A stretch of DNA of 48,766 bases from Candidatus Acetothermia bacterium (GTDB taxonomy: Bacteria > Bipolaricaulota > Bipolaricaulia > RBG-16-55-9 > JANLFV01), in the NCBI GenBank assembly GCA_024653345.1, contig JANLFV010000011.1, positions 1 through 48,766 of the forward strand, in the 5' to 3' direction. The notes beneath the pieces are model-generated. The model made no database searches. It was not told where the DNA came from and saw nothing but the letters and a program-made list of their open reading frames with translations. Shown piece after piece: positions 47,303 to 48,766 of this stretch (positions within the stretch are counted from its first letter, which is position 1; the number at the start of each line of letters is the position of its first letter). Position numbers and translations under genes: made by a program.

Positions 47303-48453
47303 GGATTCTCGCTTTCCACTAATGCTCTATATAGGGCTTGGTGCTGCTGGACCATTCTCTCCAAGGAGAAGTGCTCCCTAACCCTATCTGCGCTTGCCTC
47401 ACCCAGTCTATTCCGCAGCGCTGGATCTTGCAACAAGAGCTCCAACCTCTCCGCGAGCGCCCCTGGGTCGCCGGGGGGCACCAGAAAACCTGTCTCGCCC
47501 TCGATCACCAGTTCGGGCATGCCCCCGACAGCCGTTCCAACCACTGGGCAGCCGGCAGCCATCGCCTCGATGATGGCGGTCGGCAACCCTTCCCACAAAG
47601 AGGGGAGCACGAATACATCAGTGATGGCCAAGATGGTCGGGATCTCGTCGTGATCCCTAGAGCCAAGGAAGCGGACTTGTTCCGTGAGCTTCAGCGACTG
47701 AACGGACTCCTCCAGCCTCTCCCGGAGCGGGCCATCTCCGACGAGGAGCGCGACGAATTCCAGGCCCCGCTCTTTCAATTCGCGTAAAGCCTCGATGAGA
47801 TACTCATGCCCCTTGGGGGGACGTAGATTGGCCACGCAGGTGATGATCGGCTTGTCAGGGGGCAGGGCATAGTGCTGCCTGAGCGCGCCCTTCTCTTCTG
47901 CAGAGCGGTCACAGAATGGCCTGGTATCAATGCCGTTGTGGATGAGCCAGAACTTGCGGCGGCCATAGCCATGAGAAGCTAGGAAATCGATGGCCGCTTG
48001 GGAATTGCTCACGTATCCCAGGGAGAGCCTGAAGGTGAGGCGGTCCAGCAAGAGCGTCCACTGCTCCTTCCTCCCAGAGGGATACGCGCTGCGGAGGCCG
48101 CCTAAGACCCTCCGCTGACCCAATATCCGGCCGAGGAGACGGCCTAGCAGGTTGGCCTTCAGCCCGTAGAGGTGCAGGATGTCGTAGCCCCCGGATCGGA
48201 GCAGGCCCGAAAGGCGGAAGACTACCGGAAGGAGAGCCCAAGGGCTCCTCAGGGGCAAGTAGTGCACCTTCAGTCCAGCGTGCTCCAGTTCTTCCCCTAC
48301 AGGGCCTTTGCGGTCAAGAAAGCAGAGCTCATTCTCAAAGCCAGGTCCCATGTGGCGGACCAAGAGCGAGGTCATTGTCTCGGTCCCGCCCCGGCTCGCT
48401 GATCCCAGCAGATGGAGGATCTTCACTGGCTCCGGGTTCTTAACATTCATCAT
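47299..48453 (-). CDS. GT4-family glycosyltransferase
   Basis: The 384-residue GT-B enzyme begins KILHLLGSASRGGTE and carries DILHLYGLKANLLGRLLG, HNGIDTRPF, the donor domain (VANLRPPKGHEYLIEALREL, FVLPSLWEGLPTAIIEAMAA) and GCPVVGTAVGGMPELV. It transfers sugars in surface polysaccharide assembly. Start at ATG 48453 or 48450. It begins a four-gene minus-strand run with dehydrogenase, antitoxin and toxin, all overlapping by ATGA. Confidence 0.92.
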   Translation of the reverse strand: MMNVKNPEPVKILHLLGSASRGGTETMTSLLVRHMGPGFENELCFLDRKGPVGEELEHAGLKVHYLPLRSPWALLPVVFRLSGLLRSGGYDILHLYGLKANLLGRLLGRILGQRRVLGGLRSAYPSGRKEQWTLLLDRLTFRLSLGYVSNSQAAIDFLASHGYGRRKFWLIHNGIDTRPFCDRSAEEKGALRQHYALPPDKPIITCVANLRPPKGHEYLIEALRELKERGLEFVALLVGDGPLRERLEESVQSLKLTEQVRFLGSRDHDEIPTILAITDVFVLPSLWEGLPTAIIEAMAAGCPVVGTAVGGMPELVIEGETGFLVPPGDPGALAERLELLLQDPALRNRLGEASADRVREHFSLERMVQQHQALYRALVESENP

Positions 48454-48766
48454 CCCGTCTTGTAGAGACTGCGATCACTGCCCATCTCCGTGGGGCAGCG
48501 CAGGTGAGGCTCGCTCCCAGCTAGCATGATAATAAGTTTACGCGATCAGGGGGCCTTGCTTCAATGGGCGTCCATCCCTGGCACGCACCCAGTTTGAGGA
48601 AGTAAAGAACCCCCTGAACTCCATCTCTTAGCTTTGGTAAGCTGGGGCTCAGGAGGTCGAGCAACAATGGTGAGGGAATGATATCCTGCCTTGGTGCGGT
48701 TCGTCAACTCTGTGTAGTGGACCCCTCGGATTGGACACCTCTGTTAGGGAGGGGTAAGGTCCAAGG
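48454..48766. other. Intergenic region with terminal inverted repeat
   Basis: No gene is seen to the right edge. Upstream of the glycosyltransferase the minus strand has an AT-rich box TTATTATCAT near 48531-48522 but no firm -35. The last 46 bases form an imperfect inverted repeat: TGGACCCCTC (48718-48727) against GAGGGGTAAGGTCCA (48749-48763), possibly the end of a mobile element or a terminator. Confidence 0.4.

Overview
The window is about 49 kb of GC-rich (roughly 60-65% by eye) bacterial chromosome, densely packed with short gaps and many ATGA-type gene overlaps. Start codons include TTG and GTG with clear Shine-Dalgarno (SD) sites, and several promoters fit TTGACN-N17/18-TATAAN. The hrcA-grpE-dnaK-dnaJ order with a CIRCE operator, an NFACT/RqcH protein, and no outer-membrane or LPS core genes argue against Proteobacteria. 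I favour an uncultivated lineage of the Chloroflexota/Bipolaricaulota/Firmicutes-like kind, but the phylum cannot be fixed from the sequence alone.

Left part (1-14.9 kb): a surface lipoprotein gene runs off the left edge and is thrown out of frame by a G9 tract just after its start codon. Next come tRNA-Arg(CCU) with rqcH and an M50 protease. On the other strand lie a giant 3,382-residue exported protein (DUF11 repeats, cysteine-rich CARDB-like repeats, two helical barrel-like domains, C-terminal membrane anchor) and an overlapping smaller DUF11 protein. The giant gene's promoter carries a second G9 tract between its -35 and -10 boxes. Two surface genes with G9 tracts at control points suggest phase variation.

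Middle (14.9-28 kb) is housekeeping: secG, two oligopeptide-type ABC ATPases (the first apparently starting at ATC), rdgB, an Uma2 nuclease, the heat-shock operon hrcA-grpE-dnaK-dnaJ, secA, and an O-antigen-ligase/TPR membrane protein. Predicted promoters place several transcripts at or within a few bases of the start codon (leaderless or nearly so).

Right part (28-48.8 kb) is an accessory surface-polysaccharide region. It holds sulfate activation genes (cysD, cysN) with an alkaline-phosphatase-superfamily enzyme, wecB, a WbpM/CapD-type dehydratase, a DegT aminotransferase, a PglD-like acetyltransferase, a PglC-like initiating transferase, a nucleotide-sugar epimerase and dehydrogenase, and two GT4 glycosyltransferases. 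Inserted among them are four toxin-antitoxin-like modules (MNT-HEPN, RelE, DUF2442-HTH/DUF4160, Phd-VapC), several of them damaged, plus GC-rich hairpin repeats and gene relics. A cassette of two unrecognised proteins and a radical SAM enzyme (39.9-43.2 kb) is the best candidate for an undescribed system.

Three single-base frame problems occur: the lipoprotein G9 tract, the MNT gene G6 tract and a kinase at about 39.55 kb. These could be real switching or decay, or homopolymer errors in the assembly; raw reads would decide.
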